Below, in pieces: positions 46,602-58,904 of a stretch of DNA of 64,000 nucleotides (its first letter is position 1; each line of letters starts with the position of its first letter). The notes beneath the pieces were generated by a model that worked only from the letters and a program-made list of their open reading frames with translations, was not told the DNA's origin and ran no database searches. Location of the stretch: positions 12,033,501 through 12,097,500 of the forward strand of contig JAULJL010000015.1 in the NCBI GenBank assembly GCA_030761205.1. Direction: 5' to 3'. Source of the DNA: Fremontodendron californicum (Eukaryota; Streptophyta; Magnoliopsida; Malvales; Malvaceae). Both the position numbers and the translations under genes were made by a program.

Positions 46602-48224
46602 CTAATTGGTTAGTCTATATCCTGGTGGACAAGGTCGCACCATCCAGTTTGCACTGTCACTTTCCATCCCTTCTTTCCCGGTCATGCAAATCACCATATC
46701 CTGAATCTGACCCCCCTTATTCACATGGAATTTTTCAAAAGCTTGCTCGATCATTATGAGTACATCCTCTGAATTCTTTTCTCCGAATAGAAAACTAGTA
46801 GAGTTTAGTTGTGAAAGATTGGTGGGAAAATCATGGGTTCCCATTCAATATCCATACCCGTGAGACGGGCCATCCTCCTTTGTCGATTCCTTTCAACTTG
46901 TTTCCTCCTCTCATGGGCCTTCGGAAGATACCCTAAGCCAAACCGATCTTTCTTTCCCACTACTTCTATTGCTCGGGCCATCCCTTGAAGATATTTTCCA
47001 AGACCTTTTCCAGCCTTGCAGCCCTTTCCCACTGTGATTCTTACTCCCAGCTTTGTGTTCTTGGACAACCTTGGCTTTGGAATTTTTTGTCCTTCAGCGA
47101 CTAAAACCGCATTTACAAATTCAAAAGACCAAAAATAACATTCTACGGCATCTTCATTGGGTTCAACATAAGGAGATTCAGTAAATGCGAAGGCTATTAT
47201 GTCTTTTTCTCCTGATACAGTGACCAAACGACCCTCCATCACAAACTTCAGCTTTTGGTGGAGAGACGAGGGTACAGCCACTGTTGAATATATCCACGGC
47301 CTTCCCAACAAGCAATTATAGGATAGATTAATATCCATGACTTGGAAGTTCACCGTATAGGTGCATGGGCCTATCTCCAGAGAAACCTCAATAGTTCCCA
47401 TTACCTCTCTCCTGGTACCATCAAAAGCCTGACTACTGTGCAACTCGGTAACATAAAAGACATATCAACTGGCATCTTAGACAGGGTTGCCAAGGGCATT
47501 ACATTTAATGAAGAACCATTATCCAGAAGCACCCTTGATAGTATATGCCTCTTGTAGGTGGTTTTTATGTGAAGAGCCTTTGTGGACCCAATACCATTGG
47601 GTGGTATTTCATCATAACTGAAAAATATATGGTCGTCTGCCGCAATGTTTCCCACCAGCCTGTCTAACTTTTCTATTGATATGTTGTTAGCCACGTATGC
47701 CTGATTCAACACTCTTAATAGGACATTTTTGTGTGGCTCTGAGTTTAATAGCAAAGATAAGATGGAGATTCGTGCTGGCTGACGCTGCAATTGCTCAACC
47801 ACACTATACTCACTATGTTTTATGAACTTTAAAAACTCGCAGGCCTCCTTCTCGTTTATCGGCTATTTTATCCTATTTACCGGGGCTGATCCCCTATCTG
47901 TTTCTTTTGACAAATCCATCTAAATATGGATTGGTTCAGCTGCTTTTTTCCCTTTGTCCATTCCTCCATCCTTTCTTGTTGATCTCTGTTCAACAACCTC
48001 ATGGGCATAACACCTTTCACTTCGTGTTAAGTGTCCCACACCTGTAATATCTTGCTGACTTGATGACCTGGACATAACCATGCTGTAGTCATATTTCTAT
48101 GGTGTAGTTTTGCTTTCCTTGTATGAAAAGGAAGAAGGTAAATCTATGATGAGCTTAGACGTAATTTCCTCAACAACCGGAGTAGTCTTCTCTGGTTCAT
48201 CATAATAGATGATCAAAGGTCTTC
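46602..48224 (-). pseudogene. Ogre aspartic protease and following G-patch-like region, broken
   Basis: ORF 47802-47401 has FSYDEIPPNGIGSTKALHI and the active-site motif VLLDNGSSLNVMPLATL (DNGS in place of DTGS). ORF 47443-46805, in another frame, gives the C-terminal protease part DINLSYNCLLGRPWIYS. Then comes a glycine-rich G-patch-like segment (GKGCKAGKGLGKYLQG, RFGLGY). ORF 46844-46602 continues toward the RT linker. The protease would cleave the element polyprotein in the particle. The two halves overlap in different frames near 47420, so at least one frameshift has occurred. The stretch 47803-48224 joins it to gag and contains stops. Confidence 0.85.
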
Positions 48225-50306
48225 CTATTCCATAGCCAGTTGCATTTTAATAACCTCTACTTCTTCCTCTGTCTCCTCGTAAAACTGGGCCTCTCCATTA
48301 TCTATCATCTTTTGGACTTTAGCCAGAAAGTCCCTGCAGTCCTGTATGATATGACCTGAACATTTATGGAACGGGCACCAATTCTGCACCCTCTTTGCAA
48401 CTATTTTTAAACTGTCTGCATCCCCCACCATTCCTGCCTTAACCATCTCGACCATACTGTTAACATTGGAGTCTTGACTTCCCTGGCATCTCTTTTTAAC
48501 CTTCTGACTTCCCCTATCAATACTGCATTTACCCGATTCTCAGCATGATCGGGTAATGGGTTTCTCGCTATATTCGGCTCATTCTTTGACCCAAACTTCA
48601 CAACTCCGGTATTGATTAAACTTTGGACTTTTTTTTTTGAAGGCAATGCAATCCTCTGTCGAATGCCCCTGAATTCCTGAATGATATGTGCAGTTGGTAT
48701 TTGCATTGTACCACCTTCGATATGGTGGGGTCAAAGGCTTAAGATATACGAGCGCGACAAGTTGGCCTTGTAGTAGTTTATGATATATCTCACCATAGGT
48801 GGTAGGAATGGGATCAAACCGGGGTTTTTGATCATTCCATGGTGAATGATAGTCATTGCGCGCGGGACCTTGATTGTTTGGGATAGTGTTTTGAGGAAGG
48901 GTTATCTGTGGGGATATACTAGTTGGAAACGGCTGTTGTGGTATATTGGTATAGGGGAATGGATTTTGGGTAAGGTGGTTCACATTGGAATAGTAAGGAT
49001 TATACCCCGGGTAAGGTGTGTAAGGTGTCGGAGGTGCATAAGATGTAGTAGGCGTATAAGGTCTGGGAGGTGTGTATGATGTAGGAGGTGTATAGGGGTA
49101 TTGATTGAAACTGACTGCATGTTTCTCCTCCTTCTTTACAGGGAAAACCCTCTTCGGGGGTAGCAGACTCACCCCTTCCATTTTCCCGTTCTTAATGGCA
49201 AACTCTATCATCTCCCAAGATATCACCATATTTGCAAAGTCCTTGGTGGCACTTCTCACCAATTTATCATAATAAGGTGCTTTCAGGGTATTGATGAAAA
49301 CACTGTAGTTTCCTTATTGGTTAAAGGGGGTTGCACTTGTGTAGCCAGGTCTCTCCATCTCTGAGAATATTCTTTAAAGCTTTCAGTAGCTTTCTTTTCC
49401 ATGTTTTGGAGAGTTAGACGGTCAAGCACCATGTCTATCACATGCTTGTATTGTTCCATGAAAGCTTTAGCTAGATCCATCTAGGAACGGATCTTAGTAT
49501 GGGTAAGCTGGTTATACCACTGAGTTGCAGACCCTATCAAGCTATCTTAGAAACAGTGGATCAACAATTTTTCGTCTTCATCATGTCCGGTCATCTTCCG
49601 ACAATACATGGTCAGATGCGTTGATGGGTTGGTAGTTCCGTTATATTTTTCAAAGTCTGGTACTTTGAAATTTAGAGGAATCACCAGACCGTGTACTAAA
49701 CTTATCTCTTTGGCATCTAGACTGCCAAATAGCTCCGCTCCTTCGACTGCCCTTAATCTTTCCTCCAGCAGCTGATATTTTTTATGGGATTCTGCCATTT
49801 CAACCCTCTTCAGCTCAGTCATATTTGCCCTTTCCTTTTCAGCTAATACCTCAAAGTCTGGAACGTCCACATCAATTGGATCAACCCCAATATTACCCCT
49901 TTTAGGACCAAAATTCTATGCTTCAGCTGCTGGTTGGATGTAAATATAGGATGCTACCCCAGTCGAAAGTTAATTTTCCACAGGCTGGGATGTCTGGCCA
50001 TTCTTCTGTACCACCTCTGGTCGATCTTCCTGGTTTACTGCCCCCATTCCTGTAACTAAATTTTCTCCTGGACATTTCTGCCTCATCATGGTACTCATTA
50101 TCTCCATGAGATTGGTCATTTGTTCCCGTGATCCTATTGAGACTTAGCTAACTGTTCCTTCAGTTCTTTTTTAATTCTTTCCATCCTTTCAATTCTAGCA
50201 AGCTAATCGTTCTCCATAGCTTTGCTTGAGATCGAGTATTGTAGGGGTGTCGAAAGTCTAATTCTTTCTTAGTGCGACCAATTGTACCTTTAGTTTTAAA
50301 ATCCAT
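48225..50306 (-). pseudogene. Ogre gag (capsid, Pro/Tyr-rich linker, CCHC-like fingers), broken
   Basis: The probable start MDFKTKGTIGRTK is at 50306-50304. The capsid (retrotrans_gag) domain reads LNFKVPDFEKYNGTTNPSTH (ORF 49870-49547). After a stop it continues MDLAKAFMEQYKHVIDM (49480-49283). ORF 49262-48579 gives a Tyr/Pro-rich linker (YTPPTSYTPPRPYTP) and a zinc-finger-like CTYHSGIQGHSTEDC. A frameshift lies in an A/T homopolymer at about 48629-48638, where the ORF in another frame continues VQSLINTGVVKFGSK. A second finger, CPFHKCSGHIIQDC, is in ORF 48455-48225. Gag forms the particle shell. Confidence 0.87.
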
Positions 50307-50751
50307 GGATTAGAAATTATTGACACATTTTTTATTTTATTTTATAAAAATGAATGAATGAATAAATGACTAAATGTTAATGAATGAACAAATAAGTAAA
50401 TGACTAAGTGTATAAACATGAATGACTAATTATAAAGAATAAATGAATGGACAAATAAATAAATGACTAAGTGTATGAACAATTTATAAAGAATAAGTGA
50501 ATGAATGATTATAAATATAAATGAATGAACAAACAAAATATATAAAGGAAAGAACAAATAAATGATGAATGCATTTAAAAGTATTGGCCCCGGGATAATT
50601 CCAACCAAACGGTCTTTCATTGATTTCCTAGAACTAAATACATCAAAGAAAAGATCACTGCTTAAGACAATTTGATAATGTCTATCCTAATTTAAAAATG
50701 CTATTACAAAACACTGGTCCTATAGTAACTCTCTCGGATCTTGGACCTTTT
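50307..50751 (-). other. ORF1-gag spacer of the Ogre element
   Basis: No coding is seen. It contains a degenerate array of GAATGAATGAATAAATGACTA words (50350-50560), possibly an expanded tetranucleotide. Confidence 0.65.
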
Positions 50752-52499
50752 TCACTGTCCTCTTTTGATTGCCTTGCTCTTTAATCTGACCCCTACTTGT
50801 TCACGGCCCTTTGACATGTCAGCAAAAGCATCACCGTGTAAGCTTTCCTTAGCTTGTTTCTCCAGTTGATTAGCTCGGGCTTCCTCATGCTTTGCTCTCT
50901 CTGTCCAATAGTTCTTTTCCTTCTTGAGGTTTTTGACTTCTTGCTCCATTCCCTGGAAGTCTTGAGAGTCCCCTCGAATCTGAGCTCGAAGCGGTACCTC
51001 TTGTTCTCCAAGTGTAATTCCTGAAGATCTCTTTTAGCAGTGTCCCTTTCTCTCTTGATCTTTTTCTTTTCTCTTTCTCGAGCTGATTCCCTATTTTTCA
51101 TATCCTCAAGCTCTTCTTGCAATCGAGCAATTTCCTTGCTCATTTGGGCCTTTTCTTCTTCGAATTCTGCCCTTGCATTCTCTAACTTCGATGGCGCTTC
51201 CTTGGGTGGCGAACTCAACAGCTGAACTTCTTCCCCATTTGATGTCAACAACCTATCATTAACCCTCAATTCCCTCCATATCAGGTAATCAGGTGTGACG
51301 ATGTCGGCATATCTAGCGACCTCAACCCGATGAGTTTCCTTCCATGCTACTACAATCTCACGTACCTTTCCCGAGTATCCGTTTCTCCATAAGCAAATTT
51401 CAAATTACTAAGGTCATGGGTCACAGGAGTAAATTGACGGGATTCCGATTGTCTTAGTACTAGCAGTGGTGCATAGCTCACTCCTCCCATACTCCCAATA
51501 ATGGAACAGAAGCTTTATCTCCGCACTTGTACAATGTCGGCATAGGAGCTATCCATGGAGCCCTCCAAATTATCATCTCAGCCCTGATATTTTGGAATAT
51601 GTTGATCCATTGTTCCTTAGTCCTATTTTCAAGCCAATCTCTCTTAAGAAATTCACCAATTGGTACAAAAGACTTCTAATATGAGCGAAGAGAGAAATTC
51701 TCCTTTTACAAAAATGGCTCTGAACCCATATGTAAAGGAGCTGTATACAACCTATAAAACGCCATTTTTCTTCCCGTCTGCAGAAATTCAGGGATCGAAT
51801 TGTCTCTGCTATAATTGCCGGGGTTGGGTTTATCCTCTGCTAAAGCCTCTCAAAAACATCAAATATCGCCACATCCACATACCCTAATGTCCTTAGAAAG
51901 ATAACTAAACCATAGATAGCCAAAGCAAAAATATTCTTAACTGTCTCCTTACTTGAATGGCTATGGATTAAGGTTCATAAAATATCTCATGATATACAAT
52001 AGCTTACCCTTTTTTGGACAACATGGCTTTCGACCCAATTTCTTTCCACTCCCAGAATTTTAGACACCTTTTTCTTGAAACCCGACTTCTTTGTTTCCTT
52101 CAAATAAATACGATCGGGAATAACGTTCTCAATATGCAGCAAGGTCGAATATTCCTCTATCGTTGGAGTCATATCCTCTCGGTTGAAGGTAAAACACAGA
52201 TAAGCGGGATTCCATAATTGCACCACATCCCGGATCACCTCACCACTGACCTTAACCAGAGAGAACAGTGCTATGTCCCCATAAGTCTGAGTGAAGGCTT
52301 CTTTTTCTGATATGTTCCATTGATTCTATATATCCATCAATTCTCGGAGATCATTTTGCCTGATAGTAAGATCAACCTTGGCTGGCAATGCTGACACATA
52401 TCCAATCTTCAAACAATCCTCATTATCCTGCTGACCTTTCTCGGACTGTTTCCTAACTTCTAACTGCTTCTCGACCACTGAGACACTCTGACCCTCCAT
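50752..52499 (-). pseudogene. Ogre ORF1, DUF7745-like protein with coiled coil, broken
   Basis: The start chosen is MEGQSVSVVEKQLEVRKQ at 52499. It continues past a TAG near 52330 into ORF 52238-51987 (VVQLWNPAYLCFTFNREDM, TIEEYSTLLHI). The middle part (51660-51300) reads NIFQNIRAEMIIWRAPW and TLYKCGDKASVPLLGVW in shifting frames. ORF 51269-50793 is a charged coiled coil (KEIARLQEELEDMKNRESAR), and 50949-50752 a second (MEQEVKNLKKEKNYWTERAK). WNPAY, WRAPW and VPLLG plus a C-terminal coiled coil resemble the DUF7745 family. An extra ORF ahead of gag is a known Ogre trait; its role is unknown. The alternative start at 52546 leads to a short frame. Confidence 0.72.
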
Positions 52500-53473
52500 G
52501 AAAGCCCTTTTGGTTGAATATTATCCCGAGACCAATAACCTTCCATGTGCAAAAAAAAATGATGACAAGAATGCAAAAAAAAAACAACAACAACAAAAAC
52601 AAAAAGAAAATGAATTAGTAACGGGAATAAATTCGAATAATACAAAAAAAATAATTCAAAAAAAAAAAAATCCCTGAGGATGGCAACAAAATTTTGGCAT
52701 TATAACACCCCTGGGACTAAATGCCAACACTTATTACGGGCAATGTGATGTACGTTCATCATTGTACGACTTTCAAAAATAAACTTATTCTGAAAGTAGA
52801 ATAGAAGGTAAAAAGATTGGAAATATTCCTCCATGTGTTCTTAACTTCGAGATATCTAATTGGAAATCCGGCATGACTTCGCCTAGGTTTACTATATGAA
52901 GGTGAATTAGTTCTAAAAACCCTGAATTGTTCCTCACTGTCGCCGGTGAAGGCTAGTAAGGCACCCCAATAAAAGCGGGTTCAATTCGTTAGAGTCTATT
53001 TCCCTAGCCCATGCAGATAGTTAATCACGAAGGCTTAGGTAATTTAGTACTCCGGAAGTGTTTCACTAGCCCATGCGGATTGTTAATCATGAAGGCTTAG
53101 TTACTTTGCTCCCACCTAAAAGGATGGAACCCGGGTATAGGATTCATGATATGCAAATGCACGTGTAATGTGTGAGGAGAAATAACAAACCTTTCACCAC
53201 CTATTCTACATCCCTTATTCTAAATGCCCCAACAAAATTAGACAACATAAGTCATCAATTAATCAATAAACGAATATATGCACCAAAATAACCAGAGAAC
53301 GATTATAATATGTATGCACATGAAAATGGACATATTTAAAAACATTTCATTATTTTTGAAATTAACCTTATTTTTTTTTAAAAATATGGGAATTAAAATT
53401 AAATACCAATTAAACCAACAAAACCGAGACTTTGATAACACACGACTAATTTTAGGCCTGACTCTTTAATATT
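52500..53473 (-). other. Leader (5' untranslated region) of the Ogre element
   Basis: Non-coding between primer site and ORF1. It includes an internal direct repeat (CATGCAGATAGTTAATCACG near 53010 and CATGCGGATTGTTAATCATG near 53075) and A-rich stretches near 52550-52670. The same leader, diverged, is present in plus orientation at 58924-59650, which shows that the two elements belong to related families. Confidence 0.7.
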
Positions 53474-53491
53474 TCCCCAGCGGAGTCACCA
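53474..53491 (-). promoter_or_regulatory. Primer binding site, tRNA-Arg type
   Basis: The minus strand reads TGGTGACTCCGCTGGGGA three bases after the LTR end TTGTGACA. This is complementary, with one mismatch, to the 3' end of a plant tRNA-Arg (ending CCCCAGCGGAGTCG plus CCA, from general knowledge). Use of tRNA-Arg is typical of Ogre elements. Confidence 0.75.
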
Positions 53492-53494
53492 AGC

Positions 53495-56400
53495 TGTCAC
53501 AACCTAAAATTAACAAGTCTCATCGCAAGACTTTATTATTCGTTAAGCGTGACATTAAAAAAACCCGAGGAAAAGTTGACTTAATTCCTCTTGAAAAATG
53601 AAGGTTTTGAAAATGACCTTGAAAAAGACATGGAATCGCCACCAATCTTTTTAGTTAGGTGTGATCGGCCACCTATTAAAATTGGTTTTATAAAATATTT
53701 TAAAATTAATTAAAATATTTTTAAAACCAATTTCAAGTCTGCGTTTTAAACTAGAGAAATCAAAGAAGAGGTTTCGGGACTCGCTTACGTGTGGGGAAGG
53801 ATTAGCACCCCATAACGCCTGTATAAAACAGTACCTTATTAATCATGTGTTATTTCAAGTCTCGGTAAAAAGTCGATTTTAAATTTAGTATTTCAAGTTA
53901 ATTCCCAATTTAAAGAAAAATAATTTCATTTTTAATTGAAAATGATCCGGAATTTATAAATTCAAAATTTTCCTATATTCCTCAACAAACGTGGCAAAAT
54001 ATAGAAATTTTTATTAGTTTGAAAAACTTTTCAAATCATTCTTATTTTAAAGAAGATATTCCATTATTAATGATAATTGATGATATCCTCCCCGGCAAAC
54101 CCAGCAGAGAACTCATGAATTATTTTAACTCGGGAATATCTTTATTTTATTGAAAATCATTACCTTTTTCAAAACATTTTAAAAAATATGAATATGTATG
54201 ACATAAATAAATTGACATAGCAAAGTCTAAATAATATAATGCAACCTAAATGGTATGACATAATTTAAATGTCTTAGCATAATATAAATGAAATATCCTA
54301 AGTTATATGATATATTCTAAATGAAATGAAATGACCTAGGTAACATGATATATTCTATATGAAATGTAATATCCTAAGTCATATGATATATTCTAAATGA
54401 AATAAAATATCCTAAGTGACATAATATATTCTAAATGAAATGAAATGACCTAGGTAACATAATATATTCTACATGAAATGAAATGACCTAGGAAAGATAT
54501 TATATTCTATATGAAATGAAATAATTTAAATGACATGTAAAATATAAGTGATATGGCATATAATCTAAATGACATGAAACATAAAATAATGCTATCATAT
54601 AATATGTATGAAAATAAAAATAAAAATAAAAATAATAATGCATGAACAAAGTATATGCTAAATAATATGATAAAAATAACTAAATAAAAAGCATAGGATA
54701 TCATGAAATATTCAAAACCATATAACAAATAATATAATATCAAAAATTTAAATCCAAGATAATAACACCATCATGAAAATTAAACATAGCAAAAAATTAC
54801 ATATTATGTAATATGCATGAATATGAAAAATGCAATGCATGAGAATGTATTTTTCCTTTAATTAAGGAAATTCATATATCTAAAAAAATATCCATCCGGC
54901 TACCTTAGGAAAATATATCAAATTAAATATTCTAAAACCAAAATACTTTGTGATTGTTTGAAAACAATTTTGATAAAGCTTAGATTAAAAATAAAAAATT
55001 AATTAAACCTTTTTCTAAATGGCTCTAATTTTCTAAGTTTAAAATCCCGGACTTGACCACCCTTAACCTGAGACTTAAAATATCATTTTCAGAGTTTAAA
55101 AAGGCTAAACTTCCTAATCAACCCTCTCTAAGTAACTTAACCAAAACAGCAAAATGATTTTCCTTCAAATTCAATTTTGCCTCCACCGTCCAGTTTAAAG
55201 CACGGTTTTTTTACCATATTTTTTAAAATTCAAAAAAATCTAAAACAAATACTGGATACTCAGGACACGTAAAACTACACGAAAAAAAATCGGCTTAATT
55301 TTCTGATTAAAGAAGACTGCCCAGAAAAATCGGGAAAGTACTAGTACTGGGTGAAAGAACTGTTTTGCCAAAACACATTCTTTTGCCTTTGATAAAATCA
55401 TTTAAAAATAAAAGTAAAAATATTAGAGACTCTCTAAAAGACTCACAAACAGTAGCTAACACTTTTTGAAAAGTTAGACAAAAATTGGCTAAGTAAAAAA
55501 ATCACAAAGGTGGAATAATCAATTTGACAACTCTTTAATTTTCCACAACTATGCTCAAGTGAGCATGACTTTGAGCCATTGGTTGGCCTAAGTCATAATC
55601 AAATGGCATTGACATGAAATGCATGAGAAATATAGCAAATATGATGCATAAAATGCATGATTTAAAACCTAAATGACATGAAAAATGCATGGCATCAATA
55701 AAATGACCTAGACCTAAATGAACTTGCATGGCATTTAATGCAACCTAGGTCTAAAATGCATGAATATGCATGGCAAAACAAACCAATCCTAAAATATGAA
55801 ATATGCATGGCAATAACACAAACATATGGCATGCTTAAACAAAATACTCAACCAAATATCATGAAAATGGAAACCTATCAACTAACTTGACAAAAATGCA
55901 CACACAAAACATACAATATGAGGTGGCCGAATGGTCTCATGCTTAAAATGAGCATGGCATTTTCACAAACACATGATATACTAACATGCATAGCTAAAGA
56001 ATAATGCTCAAATCATGCAAATATAAAGTAAAGGCATGAAAACCAATAAGCATTTTCACAAACACATGGATTACAAATTATAAATCATAAACAAACTTAA
56101 ACATTTCAAAAATAGAAAATCAAAAATGCAAGACAAGTAAAATAAACATGATAATAAGATAATAGACTCAAAAATAGAAACAAGCAAGCAACCAAATTAA
56201 AACAAGCTTCATATTTATGTATTAGAAGAAGATTTAAAACATCAAAACTTGTTAAACATCAAGAATAACATGAAATAAAGAATGCAAACAACAACTACCC
56301 AAAAATCAGACCATTCGGCCACCCCTATAACAAAAGAAAAAAAAATTCAAAGCTTTTTTCCAAGAAAGTATGAAGAAAAACTTGAAGAAAAATATTAAAA

Positions 56401-58346
56401 ACACTTATTTTAAAAGAAAAATCAAAAGAAACTCACCAAAATAGTGATCAAAATAGAAAATCAAGAACAAAAAATCAAAGAAAATGCAATAGTATGGTGC
56501 TTAAAGCAGAGTATGGTGCTTAAAGCAATCTCTAGAAGCAATCTTTCAAGCTTTTTCTCTTCTACCTTTCTTTTCTTTTCTAAACTTTTCTTCTTGCCTT
56601 TCAACAATGGAGAGAAAAATCAGCCAAAACCAAGAGAGAATAGAGAGTGAATAGCTGAAAATGAAAGAGAGAATCACTCTCCCTTGTAGTGGCCGAATGG
56701 CCCTCCCTAGGCTAGGATGTTGTCATTTTTCATTCAACCAATTTCCATCCAAAGGCTATTGATCCAAAATGTTTAAAACATGAAATTATTACCATCAGCT
56801 ATCCACAATTACAGCTATTCAAGAATCTTAAGCCATTATGCTGACACTCTCCCTCTTCATGCATTGGTCCATGTGGCTTATTTGCAAAGGCTTGATCAAA
56901 AAATAACTAACTTCCTCTTCATTGTTGGCCTTTTGATTAAAAATCAGAAAATATATATCCACTCTTGGGCCTTGAATGGCCAACCCCTTTTCTTCCAGCC
57001 CATGTTTCATTTTTTAAAAGGCAAGAAAAGCCCTTTTCGGTTTCTTGGGTAAAATAACCTTTTTGCCCCCCGAACATAAATAAATGGAAAACGGACTCCA
57101 AATTAAAATTTTATTTTTTGTATACTTTCAAAATAATAAAAATTTGAATTCTGGAAGTTTCCAAAATTTTTTGAGTCCATTTGCTATTTATTTGGATTTT
57201 TTCTTCCAAAATTGCCCTTTTATGCTCCCAAACTTTACCATTTTTTAAACGAGCTCCAAATCCAGATTTTTCTTCACCAATCTCTTTCAAATAATTTAAA
57301 AGTGTGATCTGGAAGTTTTCATAATTTTTGGAACTCATTTGGTATTTTTTTCAAGATTTATCTGCTTGAATTACTATATAAGGGGCCCGGGATTTGGCCA
57401 TTTTGTAAACGAACTCCGAATCCAGATTTTATTTCGTCAATATCTTCCAAATAATTTAGAAATGAGATTTGCAAAGTTTTAGAATTTTTGGAGTTTATTT
57501 GCTATTTTTTCGGGATTTATCTTCTTGAATTTCTGCATAGGGGACCCGGGATTTGGCCATTTTGCAACCAAACTCCGAATCAAGATTTTATTTCGCCAAT
57601 CTCTTCAAAATGATTTTATAATGAGATTTGAAATTTTTCAGAATTTTTGGAATTCATTTGCTATTTTTCCAGAAATTTTCAATTTTGCCCTTTTACCTCC
57701 GAAACTCGGTTTTGCTCAAAACAAGTCCGATTTTTAGATTTTCTTCAAACTGAGCTTTAGGCTATCTTTTTCTAATCACTCCTCATCCATTAGGGGCTTT
57801 AGTCCTACCGATTCAGGCCATTTCTGTAATTCTTCCCTATTTCACAGAAATCCACCAAAAACTTTAATTCTCGGTTTTCTTCCGGATTGACTTTCCTTTC
57901 TGTTTTTCTTTCAAGTGGCTTTTCCATTACCCGTAGTCAGTGCTTATCTTTCATTTTGAACCTTCAATTTTGACCAATTCGATCATTTAAGCACTTTTCC
58001 CCAAATTTCCCGGATTAGGGTTTCCTTTCTACTGAATCTCCATAACCCAACTTTTGAACTCCATATTCTTTCGATGTAGACCTCGGATTATCAAAATTCT
58101 TTCTCCATTTTTCAATTGAACTTCAAATCTTGATTTTGAAAGTAGGTTGACTTTTTTAGTAGTTGACTTTTCAAGGTTGACTTTTTGGGGTTGACTTTTT
58201 CAGGTTTTATTTTTTATGCTCGCCTTCTTAGACTAAGTCTCGGAGTACCACCTGCAGGATGAAAAAAGTCTTTTTACATTCTGAAACATCAATTTAGGAA
58301 GAAAGCATACCTGTTTTAGTGGTCCGGACAAAATTAGGTGTCTACA
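53495..58346 (-). repeat. 5' LTR of the Ogre element, complete (4852 bp)
   Basis: On the minus strand it starts TGTAGACACCTAATTTTGTC at 58346 and ends GGTTGTGACA at 53495, just before the primer site. The part 58346-54660 is collinear with the truncated 3' LTR. The last ~1.15 kb (54650-53495) has a partner only in reverse orientation at 58350-58904, which belongs to the second element. It includes a ~65-70-bp reiterated ATGAAATGAAATGACCTAGG stretch (54240-54540). No ORF of note. Confidence 0.88.
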
Positions 58347-58904
58347 AAGGTTATTCTCGAGTTAAAATAATTCATGAGTTCTCTGCTGGGTCTGCTGGGG
58401 AGGATATCATCAATTGTCATTAATAACGGAATATCTATTTAAAAAAAATGAGGGTGATTCGGAGAATTCCAAAATAAATAAAAATTTCCAGATTTTGCCG
58501 GGTCGGCCAGAGAATTTGGAAAAATTTTGCATTAATAAATTCCGGATCATTCCCAAATAACATGATTATTTTTAAAAGAGAATTAATTTTAATTTCCGAG
58601 CCTAAAACCAATGTTTATTGAGACTTAAGATAATATGTAATCAATAAGGTACCATTTTATACGGGCATCGTGGGGGTGCTAATCCTTCCCCGCACATAAC
58701 CGACTCCCGTACCCGCTTTTGTTTTCTCTCTGGATTAAAACGCAGACTTCAAAATTGGTTTTCTTAAAATGTTTTAATTAATTTTAAAATATTTTATAAA
58801 AATCGGTTTGTAATAGGTGGCCAATCACACATAAACAAAAAAAAAATTGAGGCGATTCCATTTGAGTTTTAAAATCGTCTAGCGATCGAAAAACTGTTAT
58901 GACA
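58347..58904 (+). repeat. End portion of the 5' LTR of a second Ogre-like element
   Basis: The sequence from GTTATTCTCGAGTTAAAATA onward is the diverged reverse complement of 54145-53495, that is, the last part of an Ogre LTR, in plus orientation. Shared landmarks are GGGTGCTAATCCTTCCCC, GTAATAGGTGGCC and the end TTATGACA at 58904. The upstream part of this LTR is absent. The 5' LTR of the minus-strand Ogre element ends at 58346, as expected if that element inserted into this LTR. Confidence 0.75.

Larger units (their letters stand above)
36349..58346 (-). mobile_element. Ogre/Tat-lineage Ty3/gypsy retrotransposon, nearly full length, decayed
   Basis: Read on the minus strand the order is: 5' LTR (58346-53495), primer site (53491-53474), leader, ORF1 (52499-50752), gag (50306-48225), protease (47802-46602), putative intron, RT-RNase H (46340-44470), second RNase H plus integrase (44640-42882), repeat-rich 3' region, then a truncated 3' LTR (40047-36349). 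RT before integrase makes it Ty3/gypsy. The ~4.85-kb LTR, extra ORF before gag, tRNA-Arg-type primer site, second (archaeal-type) RNase H and ~22-kb length are traits of Ogre elements in the Tat lineage. Every ORF has stops or frameshifts. Confidence 0.9.
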
